A stretch of 58,622 nucleotides of DNA from Acidobacteriaceae bacterium UBA1307 (GCA_002307235.1 DBTV01000001.1:1-58622), one strand, 5' to 3'. Counted from the stretch's first letter, positions 23,453 through 32,606 are shown. Program-made: numbers and translations. The notes: a model not told the origin generated them from the sequence alone.

Positions 23453-24565
23453 CTACGCCAGCACCTCGGCCGCGGGCTTCCAGGCGCGCTGCTGGCTTTC
23501 GCCCACGCCCTTGTAGGTGATCGTGCCCTTCCAGGTGTTCAGACCCTCGGCAAGCCCCGCGTCTTGCAAAAGCGCCGCCTTTGCGCCGAGCTTGGCCAGC
23601 TTCAACACGTAGGGAATCGTCGCGTTGGTCAGCGCCAGCGTCGAGGTGTGCGCCACCGCGCCCGGCATATTCGTCACGCAGTAGTGCACCACGCCCTCGT
23701 CCGTGTAGCTCGGATGCGAGTGCGAGGTCGGCCGGGCCGTCTCAATGCAGCCACCCTGATCGATGGCCACATCGACAATCACCGCGCCGGGCTTCATCGC
23801 CGCAACCATCGCGCGCGTCACCAGCTTGGGCGCCGTCGTGCCCGGAATCAGCACGCTGCCAATCACCAGATCGGCCTCTTTGGTCGCCGCCGCGATGTTG
23901 TAGCTGTTCGAAGCGAGCGTGTAGAGCTTGCCACCAAACTGGTCGTCGAGCTCACGCAGGCGGTTCAGGTTCAGGTCAACGAGCGTCGTCTTTGCGCCCA
24001 TGCCCACGGCGATGCGCGCCGCGTTGGTACCGACAATGCCGCCGCCGATCACCACCACATGCGCGGGCAGCACGCCCGGAACGCCGCCGAGCAAAATGCC
24101 ACGGCCGCCATTCTGCTTTTCCAGATAGGTCGCACCCACCTGCACGGCCATGCGGCCGGCAATCTCGCTCATCGGCATCAACAGCGGCAAGTGGCCCGCC
24201 GCATCCTTCACCGTCTCGTAGGCAATACCGATCACTCCCGCGTCAAGCAGCTTGTCGGTCAGCGCCTTTACCGGGGCCAGATGCAGATAGGTGAACAGCA
24301 CCAACCCCTCGCGGAAGAACTTGTACTCGCTCTCGATCGGCTCCTTGACCTTGACGACCATCTCGGCCTTGGCCCAGACGTTGTTCTCATTGTCGAGTTG
24401 AGCGCCCGCCGCCGCATACTCCGCATCGGCAAAGCCCGACGCCACACCCGCACTGGCCTCGACGAGCACCGTGTGCCCGGCATCCACCAGCGCCTTCGCG
24501 CCCGCCGGGGTCAAACCCACACGCGCTTCGTTGTCCTTCTTTTCCTTCGGAACGCCTACGATCAT
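23453..24565 (-). CDS. ald: Alanine dehydrogenase
   Basis: Ald reversibly deaminates L-alanine to pyruvate and ammonia with NAD. The 370-residue product starts MIVGVPKEKKDNEARVGLTP and has the substrate-binding EKKDNE and VKVKEP segments, the NAD-binding GGVPGVLPAHVVVIGGGIVG, MGAKTTLVDLNLNRL, and the C-terminal VDVAIDQGGCIETARPTSHS and HYCVTNMPGAV. ATG 24565 is the natural start; a much longer open frame upstream is chance. The Lrp-type gene 213 bases away is divergent, as with the ald/aldR pairs of other bacteria, so alanine-responsive control is likely. Confidence 0.95.
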   Translation of the reverse strand: MIVGVPKEKKDNEARVGLTPAGAKALVDAGHTVLVEASAGVASGFADAEYAAAGAQLDNENNVWAKAEMVVKVKEPIESEYKFFREGLVLFTYLHLAPVKALTDKLLDAGVIGIAYETVKDAAGHLPLLMPMSEIAGRMAVQVGATYLEKQNGGRGILLGGVPGVLPAHVVVIGGGIVGTNAARIAVGMGAKTTLVDLNLNRLRELDDQFGGKLYTLASNSYNIAAATKEADLVIGSVLIPGTTAPKLVTRAMVAAMKPGAVIVDVAIDQGGCIETARPTSHSHPSYTDEGVVHYCVTNMPGAVAHTSTLALTNATIPYVLKLAKLGAKAALLQDAGLAEGLNTWKGTITYKGVGESQQRAWKPAAEVLA

Positions 24566-24778
24566 CGCCTTCTCCTTTTTTTGCGCGCAACGTGCATTAC
24601 GCAGCTTTTTCTCGATTTTCTTTTCGATTTTTTCTTCCTCGAAAAACCGGTCCGCGTCACGCCGCGCATTGCTGCGGGAGGGGCCTTTCGGCGCTGTGCC
24701 GACCGTGGGTCTTGCTTGCACACATCCTACGCAGGAATCCGCGACCGATGTCTGCAAATTTCGTGATAAAACTCTGCT
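24566..24778. promoter_or_regulatory. Divergent promoter region ald / Lrp-type regulator
   Basis: This 213-base gap contains an AT-rich stretch (about 24600-24645, runs of T interrupted by C and G) and the sequence TTTCGTGATAAAACTC just before the regulator's start. An Lrp octamer would be expected to bind here; I cannot assign exact sites. Confidence 0.35.
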
Positions 24779-25321
24779 ATGAGCACAAATCGTGACAAAA
24801 AAGACAAGAAACAGGGAGAAGTGCGCGATGTTTTTGATTTTCACGCACAGGAGCCAGAGGGCGCTCCGCTCGATGAGCTCGACGCCGCGATTCTGCGCCA
24901 TTTGACGCGCCACGGCCGCGCCACCAACTACGAGGTGGGCGAGGCGGTGGGCTTGTCGGCCTCGGCGGCCTCGCGGCGGATTCAGGCGCTTGAGGCCTCG
25001 GGAGCGATTCGCGGCTACCGGGCGCGGATCGACGACCGTTTTCTGGGCAAGCGCCGCACGGCCTACATCCGCGTCACGCTGGAGCGGCAGTCGGCCACGG
25101 TGCTCGAGGCCTTCGAGACCGCCGTGCGCCGCTGCCCGGAGATCGTCCATTGCCACCTGATGGCCGGCCAATACGACTACATGCTGGTGGTCCGCGTCGC
25201 GGGCATTGACGACTATGGACGGCTGCACCAGACGGTGCTGTCGCGGTTGCCCGGCGTGACGCGGCTCGAAACCAGCTTTGCTCTGCGCGATGTGCTCAGT
25301 GAACGCGACGAGAGCCTTTGA
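24779..25321 (+). CDS. Lrp/AsnC-family transcriptional regulator
   Basis: The 180-residue protein has an N-terminal helix-turn-helix (LDELDAAILRHLTRHGRATNYEVGEAVGLSASAASRRIQALEASGAI, residues about 32-77) and a C-terminal RAM ligand-binding domain (about 95-165) with the signature GQYDYMLVVRVAGIDDY. Lrp-like proteins form octamers and respond to amino acids; divergent orientation to ald suggests an AldR-type activator of alanine catabolism. The first 30 residues are a charged extension (NRDKKDKKQGE). Confidence 0.9.
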   Translation: MSTNRDKKDKKQGEVRDVFDFHAQEPEGAPLDELDAAILRHLTRHGRATNYEVGEAVGLSASAASRRIQALEASGAIRGYRARIDDRFLGKRRTAYIRVTLERQSATVLEAFETAVRRCPEIVHCHLMAGQYDYMLVVRVAGIDDYGRLHQTVLSRLPGVTRLETSFALRDVLSERDESL

Positions 25322-25332
25322 AGACGCAACCC

Positions 25333-25421
25333 CGCGTTCTGCATCAGACACGCAGTTCTTCGGTGCATCTTCCAGGACTCCCCGTAGGCCAGGAGCATCT
25401 CTCCTGAAGATATAGAACGCG
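25333..25421. other. Structured non-coding stretch of unknown role
   Basis: The 183-base gap 25322-25504 holds no convincing gene. CGCGTTCT (25333-25340) and AGAACGCG (25414-25421) are perfect complements that could close a large hairpin, with a smaller AGGAG/CTCCT hairpin inside (about 25391-25405). It lies between the convergent Lrp-type and DUF1737 genes, so a loose terminator or a small RNA are both possible. Confidence 0.25.
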
Positions 25422-25504
25422 TTGATGCAGCTTCGTTGACGCGACCAACAGGGAGCGGCAACCTGACAGCACTCTCGCCACCGTACAGCATCAGGAGAGA
25501 GGCT

Positions 25505-25657
25505 CTAGGAGCCGATCATTGCCTGGTAGAAGACTCCTTCGGCGATACAAACGCCGCCCATCGGCTGCCAACCTTTGCGAATCTCATCCATGACGAGATC
25601 TTCCAAGTCTTTCCTGCTGCTTGCCTGCAGGATCTCATAGGCCATAACGACCATCAT
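25505..25657 (-). CDS. DUF1737 mini-protein
   Basis: The 50-residue protein reads MMVVMAYEILQASSRKDLED and then VMDEIRKGWQPMGGVCIAEG with a terminal FYQAMIGS. The alternation of a short strand, a helix and WQPMGG is the pattern of the DUF1737 family, whose function is unknown. AGGAGG stands five bases before ATG 25657, which decides the start against longer frames. Confidence 0.8.
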   Translation of the reverse strand: MMVVMAYEILQASSRKDLEDLVMDEIRKGWQPMGGVCIAEGVFYQAMIGS

Positions 25658-25979
25658 GCGGACCTCCTTCGGGGACTGAACGGATCGGATTCTAGCCCGA
25701 GGCGCGGTGCCGATGCCACAGTACAAAGGGCATCGGCGACCGATTCAGGGTCCATCGGGATCGATTCCGGGAATTTCCTGAAATCGACCGCAGGGCGCGC
25801 GTGGGCAACAAGGCCCCTCCGCCCCGTGTCCCATTTCAGAACACGGCAGGGTATCCGCCACGGAAAAAGCTTCCTGCTGTTTACCTTGCGGGCGCTTCCC
25901 CTCTTGACGTGGGACGGCTTCTTCGGCCCACCCCAGCCCGGGGCCGTACAATATTCATTGAGGTAGATTCGGTCGACCA
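25658..25979. promoter_or_regulatory. Divergent upstream region of DUF1737 gene and mreB, with -10 TACAAT
   Basis: This 322-base gap carries TACAAT at 25947-25952, 27 bases before the mreB ATG, as the probable -10 of the rod-shape operon. TTGACG occurs at 25904 but is too far for a standard spacer. AATCGATTCCGG-type semi-palindromic sequence lies near 25757-25785. No gene is evident. Confidence 0.45.
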
Positions 25980-27044
25980 ATGTCATTGAACGGTTATCCT
26001 TCGCGCTCCTCGCGGTCGCATGGCTTGCGCTCACTCTTCAGCATGTTTTCGAGCGACCTGGCTATCGATCTCGGAACCGCCAACACCCTTGTCTACGCTG
26101 CCGGTAAAGGCATCGTGGTCAACGAGCCGTCGATTGTCGCCATCAACAAGAACACCGGCGAAGTCGAGGCCGTAGGCAAGGAAGCCAAAGAGATGCTGGG
26201 CCGCACTCCGGGCAACATTGTTGCCATCAAGCCTATGAAGGACGGCGTCATTGCCGACTTCAAGGTGACGGAGAAGATGCTCAACTACTTTATTCAGAAG
26301 GCACACAACCGCAAGATGCTCGTTCACCCGCGCATCGTCATCGGCGTGCCGAGCGAGATCACGCAGGTTGAAAAGCGCGCCGTCGAGGATTCGGCGTATC
26401 GCGCCAAGGCCAGCGAGGTCTATCTGGTCGAACAGGCCATGGTTGCCGCCATCGGCGCCGGTCTGCCGATCACCGAGCCTTCGGGCAACATGGTTGTGGA
26501 TATCGGCGGCGGCACCACCGACATCGCGGTTATCTCGCTGAGCGGCATCGTCTACTCGCGCTCGGTTCGCATGGCCGGCAACCAGATGGACGAGGCGATC
26601 ACCAACTATCTGAAGCGCAAGTACAACCTTCTGATTGGTGAACGCACCGCCGAACACATCAAGATGGAGATCGGCTCCGCCTTTCCGCTCGACAAACCGT
26701 TGTCGATGGAGATCAAGGGCCGCAACCTGATCGAAGGCGTTCCGAAGACGATCGCCATCGACGACTCGGAGATCCGCGAGGCTCTCGGCGAGTGCATTGC
26801 CGTCATCATGAACGCGATTCGCGTCGCCCTCGAGCGCACTCCGCCCGAGCTGTCGGCGGACATTTCGGATCGCGGCATCGTGCTGACCGGCGGTGGCGCT
26901 CTCATCAAAAATCTCGACAAGCGTATCCGCGAGGAGACCGGCCTGCCGGTTTCGGTTGCCGACGATCCGCTGGCGTCGGTGGTTCTCGGCACCGGAAAGA
27001 TGCTTTCAGACTTCCGTTTGCTGCGTAAAATCAAGATCGACTAA
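25980..27044 (+). CDS. mreB: Rod-shape determining actin homologue MreB
   Basis: MreB polymerises under the inner membrane and guides the elongasome. The 354-residue product has the actin-fold motifs: phosphate 1 DLAIDLGTANTLVY, phosphate 2 VVDIGGGTTDIAVISL, connecting segments and the adenosine motif GIVLTGGGALIKNLD. There are 21 residues before the usual start (MFSSDLAIDLG, Met at 26043); the extension is basic and could help membrane binding or be untranslated. It is the first gene of mreB-mreC-mreD-mrdA-rodA. Confidence 0.96.
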   Translation: MSLNGYPSRSSRSHGLRSLFSMFSSDLAIDLGTANTLVYAAGKGIVVNEPSIVAINKNTGEVEAVGKEAKEMLGRTPGNIVAIKPMKDGVIADFKVTEKMLNYFIQKAHNRKMLVHPRIVIGVPSEITQVEKRAVEDSAYRAKASEVYLVEQAMVAAIGAGLPITEPSGNMVVDIGGGTTDIAVISLSGIVYSRSVRMAGNQMDEAITNYLKRKYNLLIGERTAEHIKMEIGSAFPLDKPLSMEIKGRNLIEGVPKTIAIDDSEIREALGECIAVIMNAIRVALERTPPELSADISDRGIVLTGGGALIKNLDKRIREETGLPVSVADDPLASVVLGTGKMLSDFRLLRKIKID

Positions 27045-27048
27045 CAAA

Positions 27049-27184
27049 ACAGGGACTCGGGACTAGGGACCAAGGAACACGAAGGACCAAGGTACGGCAA
27101 AGGGCTCTCACAAGCCTCGCACTGGCCGGTAGCGCGTCGCGTTCTGGCAGCCTGAGTCCCTCGCCCCTCGTCTCTGGTCCCTGT
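27049..27184. repeat. 136-bp inverted heptanucleotide element between mreB and mreC
   Basis: The element starts 5 bases after the mreB stop with ACAGGGAC and ends 10 bases before mreC with the exact inverse GTCCCTGT. The left arm has CAGGGAC and TAGGGAC units, the right arm GTCCCTC, GCCCCTC, GTCTCTG and GTCCCTG. The centre (about 27095-27150) shows no repeat. It interrupts an otherwise tight operon. Confidence 0.75.
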
Positions 27185-27193
27185 ATTTTTCTT

Positions 27194-28354
27194 ATGGATT
27201 CCTTCTTCGCCCGTTACCGGAACCTGATTGTTCTGCTCGTGCTCTTGCTCGCGCAGATCATCGGTCTGGCTGTTCAGGTGCACCGCACGGCCGGCGGCAG
27301 CACAGTTGAAGCCAAGGACGGCCCCGGTGTGCGCCTGATCCGCATTTGGGCCGAAGACCTGATCGCGCCCGCCGAGCGCGCCATCGAATTCTCCCGGCTG
27401 GGCATCTTCGGCCTTTGGCAGAACTACCTCGACCTGCGCAATGTTCGCCAGCAGAATCAGGACCTGCAGAGCACCATCGACCGGTTGCGCCTGGAACAGG
27501 CCTCGCTGCTTGAGGACGCCAAACAGGGCCAGCGACTGCAGGCCATGCTCGGCTTCCAGCACAGTTATCTTTACTCGACCGTCCTCGCACAGGCCATCGG
27601 ATCGAGCGGCAGCGACCTGTCGCGTGTCTTCTACCTCGACAAGGGTTCGTCCGAAGGGCTCAAGCCCGACATGGCAGTGATCACTGCCGACGGCATCGTG
27701 GGCAAGGTCCGCGACGTGGGCCTGCACACCGCGCAGGTGCTGGCCATCAATGACCAGAATGCCGGCGCGGGCGTGATTCTTGAAAAGACGCGCATCCGCG
27801 GCATTCTGCGCGGCAACGCCAGCGGACAGTTGGTCATCGTCGGCATCATGAACGATGCCCGCATCCAGCCCGGCGAGCGCATTTTGACCGCCGGTGGCGA
27901 CATGATCTATCCGCGCGGCCTGCAAGTCGGCTACGTCAAAAAGGTCATCAGCGACCCGGAGCGCGACTCCTTTATTCAGATCATCGTCACCCCCTCGGCG
28001 CAGTTGGACCGCATCGACGAGGTACTGGTCATCACCGCCATGCAGTCGCACTTCAACGATCAGCAGCAGCAGGACATCGCCGCCAGCCAGGCGCTCAAGA
28101 GCGCGGATCTGACCATTCTGCAGCAGCAGAAGAAGGCCTCGGAGATCATGGCCGAGCGGCTGCCGGGCCTGAATGATCCGAACCTGCCCGCGCCGCAGCC
28201 GGCCCCGGGCCAGCAACCGGCCAACGGCGGCACTCCGCCGGTGGTTCCGACGCTGCCGCAGGCGCCGCCCATGCGCACGCCCACGGCGATCCATCCGGAC
28301 CGCTTCACGCCGCCAGCCAAGCCATCGGGCGACGCCAACGGGAGGAACCAGTAG
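27194..28354 (+). CDS. mreC: Rod-shape determining protein MreC
   Basis: MreC is a periplasmic scaffold that links MreB to PBP2 and RodA. The 386-residue product has an N-terminal membrane anchor (NLIVLLVLLLAQIIGLAVQV, residues about 10-29), a coiled-coil (NVRQQNQDLQSTIDRLRLEQ) and the beta-barrel domain (VDxG-type segments GIVGKVRDVG, ILTAGGDMIYPRGLQVGYV). The C-terminal ~85 residues are Pro/Gln-rich and probably disordered, longer than in E. coli. It is 2 bases ahead of mreD. Confidence 0.93.
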   Translation: MDSFFARYRNLIVLLVLLLAQIIGLAVQVHRTAGGSTVEAKDGPGVRLIRIWAEDLIAPAERAIEFSRLGIFGLWQNYLDLRNVRQQNQDLQSTIDRLRLEQASLLEDAKQGQRLQAMLGFQHSYLYSTVLAQAIGSSGSDLSRVFYLDKGSSEGLKPDMAVITADGIVGKVRDVGLHTAQVLAINDQNAGAGVILEKTRIRGILRGNASGQLVIVGIMNDARIQPGERILTAGGDMIYPRGLQVGYVKKVISDPERDSFIQIIVTPSAQLDRIDEVLVITAMQSHFNDQQQQDIAASQALKSADLTILQQQKKASEIMAERLPGLNDPNLPAPQPAPGQQPANGGTPPVVPTLPQAPPMRTPTAIHPDRFTPPAKPSGDANGRNQ

Positions 28355-28356
28355 CC

Positions 28357-28884
28357 ATGTCCATCTCTGTCTTCGGTCCCGACTCCCCGCGCGACGTCGA
28401 AATCCGACATTTTCCGTTTCTGCTTTACGTGCTGCTGCCTCTGGTGGCGCTCGTTCTGCAAGCCTGGCTGCCCCGGCTGCTCGGCTCCTATACGTGGTTC
28501 GATCTGCCGCTGCTGGTGACGCTTTACTTTTCGATGGCCCGCCGCAGCCCCATTCAGGGCACGCTGACCGGCGTCGTCATGGGCCTGTTTGAAGACGCGC
28601 TCTCGCACCACGCACTCGGCATCAACGGCATCGCCAAGACCGTCGTCGGCTTTCTGGCCGCCTCGGTCGGCGTCCGCATCGATGTCGAAAACCACACCAT
28701 TCGCCTGTTGCTGGTCTTCACGCTGTCACTGCTGTCGAGCGCGATCTATGTGCTCATCTACAGCGTGCTGCTCGGCCTCAATCTCGACTGGCGCTGGTTT
28801 GCCGAGCTGTTCCGCGCCATCGGCAACTCGGTGATCGCACTGTTCCTGTTCCCCATGCTTGATCGCTTCCAGTTGCACGACTAG
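28357..28884 (+). CDS. mreD: Rod-shape determining membrane protein MreD
   Basis: The 175-residue product has about five membrane helices (for example FLLYVLLPLVALVLQAWLP and LLLVFTLSLLSSAIYVLIYS) and a conserved GLFEDALSHHALGINGIAKT segment, typical of MreD. MreD works with MreC in controlling the elongasome. Its place directly after mreC and before mrdA supports the call, as sequence conservation in this family is weak. Confidence 0.88.
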   Translation: MSISVFGPDSPRDVEIRHFPFLLYVLLPLVALVLQAWLPRLLGSYTWFDLPLLVTLYFSMARRSPIQGTLTGVVMGLFEDALSHHALGINGIAKTVVGFLAASVGVRIDVENHTIRLLLVFTLSLLSSAIYVLIYSVLLGLNLDWRWFAELFRAIGNSVIALFLFPMLDRFQLHD

Positions 28885-28937
28885 ACGCGCATCCAGCATC
28901 CATTGCGGCAAAAAAAGAACATTTTGAAGGCATAGGC

Positions 28938-30974
28938 ATGAATTCGGGCATCGGCAATCGCGGCGAAAAAATCTCCGGCGTCAAAACCGCGACGGTACAG
29001 TACGGCATTCTGGTGATGATGCTGGTGCTGGCCTCGCAGTTGTGGCGGCTGCAGGTGCTCGACGCCGCCGACTTCCGCCAGCAGGCCGAGCAGAACCGCG
29101 TCCGCAAGGAACCGATCATGGCCGCCCGCGGCAAGCTCTTTGACCGCGACGGCCGTCTGCTGGTCGACAACTACCCGTCGGTCTCCTGCTTCCTGGTCCG
29201 CGAGCAGGCTCGCGACATTGACGCCGACCTGCCCATGATCGCCGAGGGCCTGCATCTGGACGTTGAGCAGTTGCGCGCCACCCTGCGCCGTTACAAGGGT
29301 CAGCCCGTCTATCAGCCGATCCCCATCAAGCAGGACATCTCCGCCGACGAGCAGGCCTTCGTCGAGGCGCATCGCGGCGAGCTGCCCGAGCTTGAAACCA
29401 TCGATGAGGAACGCCGACTCTATCCGCGCGACGGCTTCGCCGCCCACCTGATCGGCTACGTCGGCGAGGTCAGCGACAACGATCTGAACAACCCGCGCTT
29501 TGCCTACTACGAGCCGGGCGACGTGGTCGGCAAGGCCGGCGTCGAGGAGTCCTACGACGAGCTGCTGCGCGGCCAGAACGGTTCGCGCGATGTCGTCGTC
29601 GACAGCCACGGCCGCATTCAGCGCTTTTTGCGCACCCAGCACGCCACCTCCGGCCAGGACCTTAAACTCACGCTCGACATTGACGTGCAACGGGCGGCCG
29701 AGCTGGCTCTCGGCGACTTTCCCGGCGCGGTCATCGCCATGGATCCACGCAATGGCGAGATTCTCGCTCTGGTTTCGCACCCCAGCTACGACCCCAACTC
29801 CTTTTCGGTCCGCATCGGCCGCGAGGAGTGGAACCAGCTCATCACCAACCCGAACCATCCCATGATGAACAAGGCCATTCAGGATCAGCTCGCCCCGGGA
29901 TCGACCTTCAAGATCATCATGTCGGCCGCCGGGCTTGAGCAGGGCGTGGCCCAGGACATGCGCGTCAACTGCGTCGGCGGCGGCAGCTTCTACGGCCGCT
30001 TCTTCCACTGCGACAAGCATCACGGCGTCCTCGACATTCACAACGCCATCTCGCTTTCCTGCGATACCTTCTTCTACGCACTCGCCCAGCGGCTCGGCAT
30101 CGACACCATCGCCCGCTACGCCACCAGCTTCGGACTGGCGTCAAAGACCGGCATCGACCTGCCCGGCGAGATGGTCGGCATCATGCCCTCGACCCAGTGG
30201 GAGATGAAGAACTATCACCAGAAGTACTACGCGGGCAACACGATTTCCGTCGGCATCGGTCAGGGCGAAACCCAGGTCACGCCGCTGCAGTTGCTGCGCG
30301 CATTGAGCGGCATCGCCTCCCAGGGCCACTTCGTTCGCCCGCATGTCGTCTTTCCCAATGAGCTGCCCGCGCAGTTTCGCAGCGCGATCACCGACTCCTA
30401 CCCCGGCTCGGGCGACAAGAACGTGCCCCTCTCCGAGGCCACCTGGATGACGATCACCGACGCTATGGCCGCGGCCACCACCACCGGCACTGCCGCCGCC
30501 GCGCACATCGACGGCGTTGACTTCGCCGGCAAAACCGGCACCGCGCAGGTGACCGGATCGGGCGATACGCACGTCAAGGGCGGCTCGAAGACGCCGAATG
30601 CCTGGTTCGTCGGCATGGCGCCCCGCCGCAATCCCGAGTTCGCCATTGTGGTGCTGCAGGAGCACGGCGACTGGGGCGCGAGTTCGGCCCTGATCGCCCA
30701 GAAGGTCGTCAGCGCCTACATCGCCAAGCAGCGCAAGCTCGAGCATAATCTGCGCCAGGACCCGCCGCCCGCGCCCAAGCCCGTCGAGGTGGGTGCCCTC
30801 TGGAGCGACCCTCCGGCCAAAGGCGAGCATGGAAGCCCGGTCCATGGCGGCCACTTTTTCGTCAATCCGGCGCAGAGCGTCAGCAATGCTCCGGCCGCGC
30901 TGGCCACCAGCGTTGTCCGCAAGACCAGTTGGCTTTCCCTCTGGCAGCCGCTGCGCGCCCGGAAGGAGAACTAG
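28938..30974 (+). CDS. mrdA: Penicillin-binding protein 2 (elongation transpeptidase)
   Basis: PBP2 cross-links peptidoglycan during side-wall growth in partnership with RodA. The 678-residue product has a membrane anchor (about 20-40), a PBP dimer domain, and a transpeptidase domain with the catalytic SxxK in GSTFKI (Ser near 322), the SxD motif in LSCDTFFYALAQ (about 374) and KTGTAQ (about 532). The last ~70 residues, after the transpeptidase domain, are Pro-rich and likely disordered. 53 bases separate it from mreD and it abuts rodA exactly. Confidence 0.95.
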   Translation: MNSGIGNRGEKISGVKTATVQYGILVMMLVLASQLWRLQVLDAADFRQQAEQNRVRKEPIMAARGKLFDRDGRLLVDNYPSVSCFLVREQARDIDADLPMIAEGLHLDVEQLRATLRRYKGQPVYQPIPIKQDISADEQAFVEAHRGELPELETIDEERRLYPRDGFAAHLIGYVGEVSDNDLNNPRFAYYEPGDVVGKAGVEESYDELLRGQNGSRDVVVDSHGRIQRFLRTQHATSGQDLKLTLDIDVQRAAELALGDFPGAVIAMDPRNGEILALVSHPSYDPNSFSVRIGREEWNQLITNPNHPMMNKAIQDQLAPGSTFKIIMSAAGLEQGVAQDMRVNCVGGGSFYGRFFHCDKHHGVLDIHNAISLSCDTFFYALAQRLGIDTIARYATSFGLASKTGIDLPGEMVGIMPSTQWEMKNYHQKYYAGNTISVGIGQGETQVTPLQLLRALSGIASQGHFVRPHVVFPNELPAQFRSAITDSYPGSGDKNVPLSEATWMTITDAMAAATTTGTAAAAHIDGVDFAGKTGTAQVTGSGDTHVKGGSKTPNAWFVGMAPRRNPEFAIVVLQEHGDWGASSALIAQKVVSAYIAKQRKLEHNLRQDPPPAPKPVEVGALWSDPPAKGEHGSPVHGGHFFVNPAQSVSNAPAALATSVVRKTSWLSLWQPLRARKEN

Positions 30975-32078
30975 ATGCGCCGTTTTTTAAGTTTTCGCGA
31001 CTTTGACTGGACTCTGCTCGGCGCTCTGCTGCTGCTCTGCTCGCTGTCGATTCTGGAGATCTACACGGCCACGATGCACACCAAGTACGTGGGCTTCCAC
31101 TCCAAGCAGATCTGCTGGGTCACCGGCGGTCTGGTGGTGATGTTCATCTTTGCCAAGATCGACTATCACCGGCTGCTGGACTGGGCGCCGTGGGCGTACG
31201 GCATCTTCCTGTTCGCGCTCACCGCCGTGCTGGTGCCGCACATCGGCCACAAGGCCCTGGGCGCGCGGCGCTGGATCAAGCTCGGACCGATGTTGTTTCA
31301 ACCCTCGGAGTGGATGAAATTCATTCTGATTCTGATGGTTGCGCGCTACTTCTCCAACCTGGGCGGGCGCAGCCTCTCCTGGCGCGAAATTGGCCGCGCC
31401 TTCCTGCTCGTCGGCATCCCGATGGCCCTGGTCATCAAGGAGCCCGATCTGGGAACCACGCTCACCTACATGCCGATTCTGGTGGCCGGACTGTTTCTGG
31501 GCGGCATCAACCTGCGCCAGGGCCTGATTCTGGGCCTGACCGGGCTGACGCTGGTGGCCGGTGTCTGGTCCAGCGGAAAACTTCTGAAACCCTATCAGAA
31601 ACAACGGCTTTCGAGCTTTGTGAACCCTGACAGCGACCGCCACGGCGCCGGCTATCAGCTTTTGCAGTCGCGCATCGCCGTCGGTTCCGGCGGCATCTGG
31701 GGCAAGGGAACCGCCCAGGGCACCCAGACCCAGGGAGACTTTTTGCCCATTCCCCACGCCGATTTCATCTTTGCCGCCTTCAGCGAGGAGCATGGATTTG
31801 TCGGCGCGATCTTTATCCTGCTGCTATACTTCTTCATATTGATGCGTTTGATTCAGAACGCTCAAACAGCCGCCGACCTGCCCGGTTCTCTGATTATTAT
31901 GGGTGCCGTGGCTGTATTGACCTTTCAAATCATGGTCAATGTGGGCATGGTCATTGGGTTTATGCCTGTCACCGGAATCCCTTTACCTTTGATGAGTTAC
32001 GGTGGATCTTCGGTGCTGTTTACTTTCCTGGCGCTGGGTACGGCGATGAATGTCCGTATGCGCCGGTTTGTGAATTGA
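30975..32078 (+). CDS. rodA: Peptidoglycan glycosyltransferase RodA (SEDS family)
   Basis: RodA polymerises lipid II into glycan strands in the elongasome. The 367-residue protein has about ten transmembrane helices and the SEDS signatures: ALGARRWIKLGPMLFQPSEWMK, IKEPDLGTTLTYMPI, the extracytoplasmic PIPHADFIFAAFSEEHGF loop, and GIPLPLMSYGGSSVLFTFLALG. ATG follows the mrdA stop with no gap, so translation is coupled. Confidence 0.95.
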   Translation: MRRFLSFRDFDWTLLGALLLLCSLSILEIYTATMHTKYVGFHSKQICWVTGGLVVMFIFAKIDYHRLLDWAPWAYGIFLFALTAVLVPHIGHKALGARRWIKLGPMLFQPSEWMKFILILMVARYFSNLGGRSLSWREIGRAFLLVGIPMALVIKEPDLGTTLTYMPILVAGLFLGGINLRQGLILGLTGLTLVAGVWSSGKLLKPYQKQRLSSFVNPDSDRHGAGYQLLQSRIAVGSGGIWGKGTAQGTQTQGDFLPIPHADFIFAAFSEEHGFVGAIFILLLYFFILMRLIQNAQTAADLPGSLIIMGAVAVLTFQIMVNVGMVIGFMPVTGIPLPLMSYGGSSVLFTFLALGTAMNVRMRRFVN

Positions 32079-32606
32079 GTCCCAAGGGCGTACGCGTCCC
32101 GGACTCTCATGAGTTTTCGCCTCTGCCCGTTCCGGCCAAGCCGGACCAGCAAAGGTACATTTTCAATCACTTCGCCGGCAGTCCCCGGACAGGGGCCTCC
32201 GCCGGCAGGATCAGGGTTTATGAGCACGCAGAGACGGGGATGCCCCTGGCGGCTTTTACCTCGCATGGATTGCGTCGGAGCGCTTTGGCAGTTACTCTGC
32301 CTGGCACCCTACGTTTTGCTCGTCCATGCTGGCGCCGGAGAGCAAACGGCCCCGCCGGATCTTCCGGCCAGCTGGGCCACAAAATCTCTGCCCTTGGATC
32401 TCCGTTACTACAGACTTGTCCGGCCAGCCCCTTTGGGCTTTCGCCGCGGATCGCCGCCGGTTTCACCGCGTCGGCCCGCTACAGCCGCATGGTCTGCTCT
32501 TTTCGGTTTGATCCTTCCGCCCATACCCGTTCCTGCCGTCGCCGAGCCCCTGTTTCCCAGCCTGCCGTAGGCACCGACGCTTCAATGTGTCGGACGGAAA
32601 GGTAAG
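32079..32606. other. 528-base untranslated region between rodA and rng, role unknown
   Basis: I see no convincing gene. An open frame at 32109-32570 (153 codons) has a hydrophobic stretch (ALWQLLCLAPYVLLVHAGAG), but its codon use is unlike that of its neighbours. Several GC-rich inverted repeats are present (around 32180-32215 and AGCCC/GGGCT near 32426-32440). RNase E transcripts in other bacteria have long structured leaders for autoregulation, so an rng leader is the likeliest content. Confidence 0.35.

Noticed and set aside
24566..25351. Upstream extension of ald giving a 632-codon frame.
   Set aside because: It overlaps the divergent Lrp-type gene, and homology to alanine dehydrogenase begins at ATG 24565.
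32109..32570. A 153-codon hypothetical gene between rodA and rng with a signal-like stretch.
   Set aside because: Codon use unlike its neighbours, no clear ribosome binding site and a Pro/Arg-rich composition in all three frames; kept only as a remark on the untranslated region.
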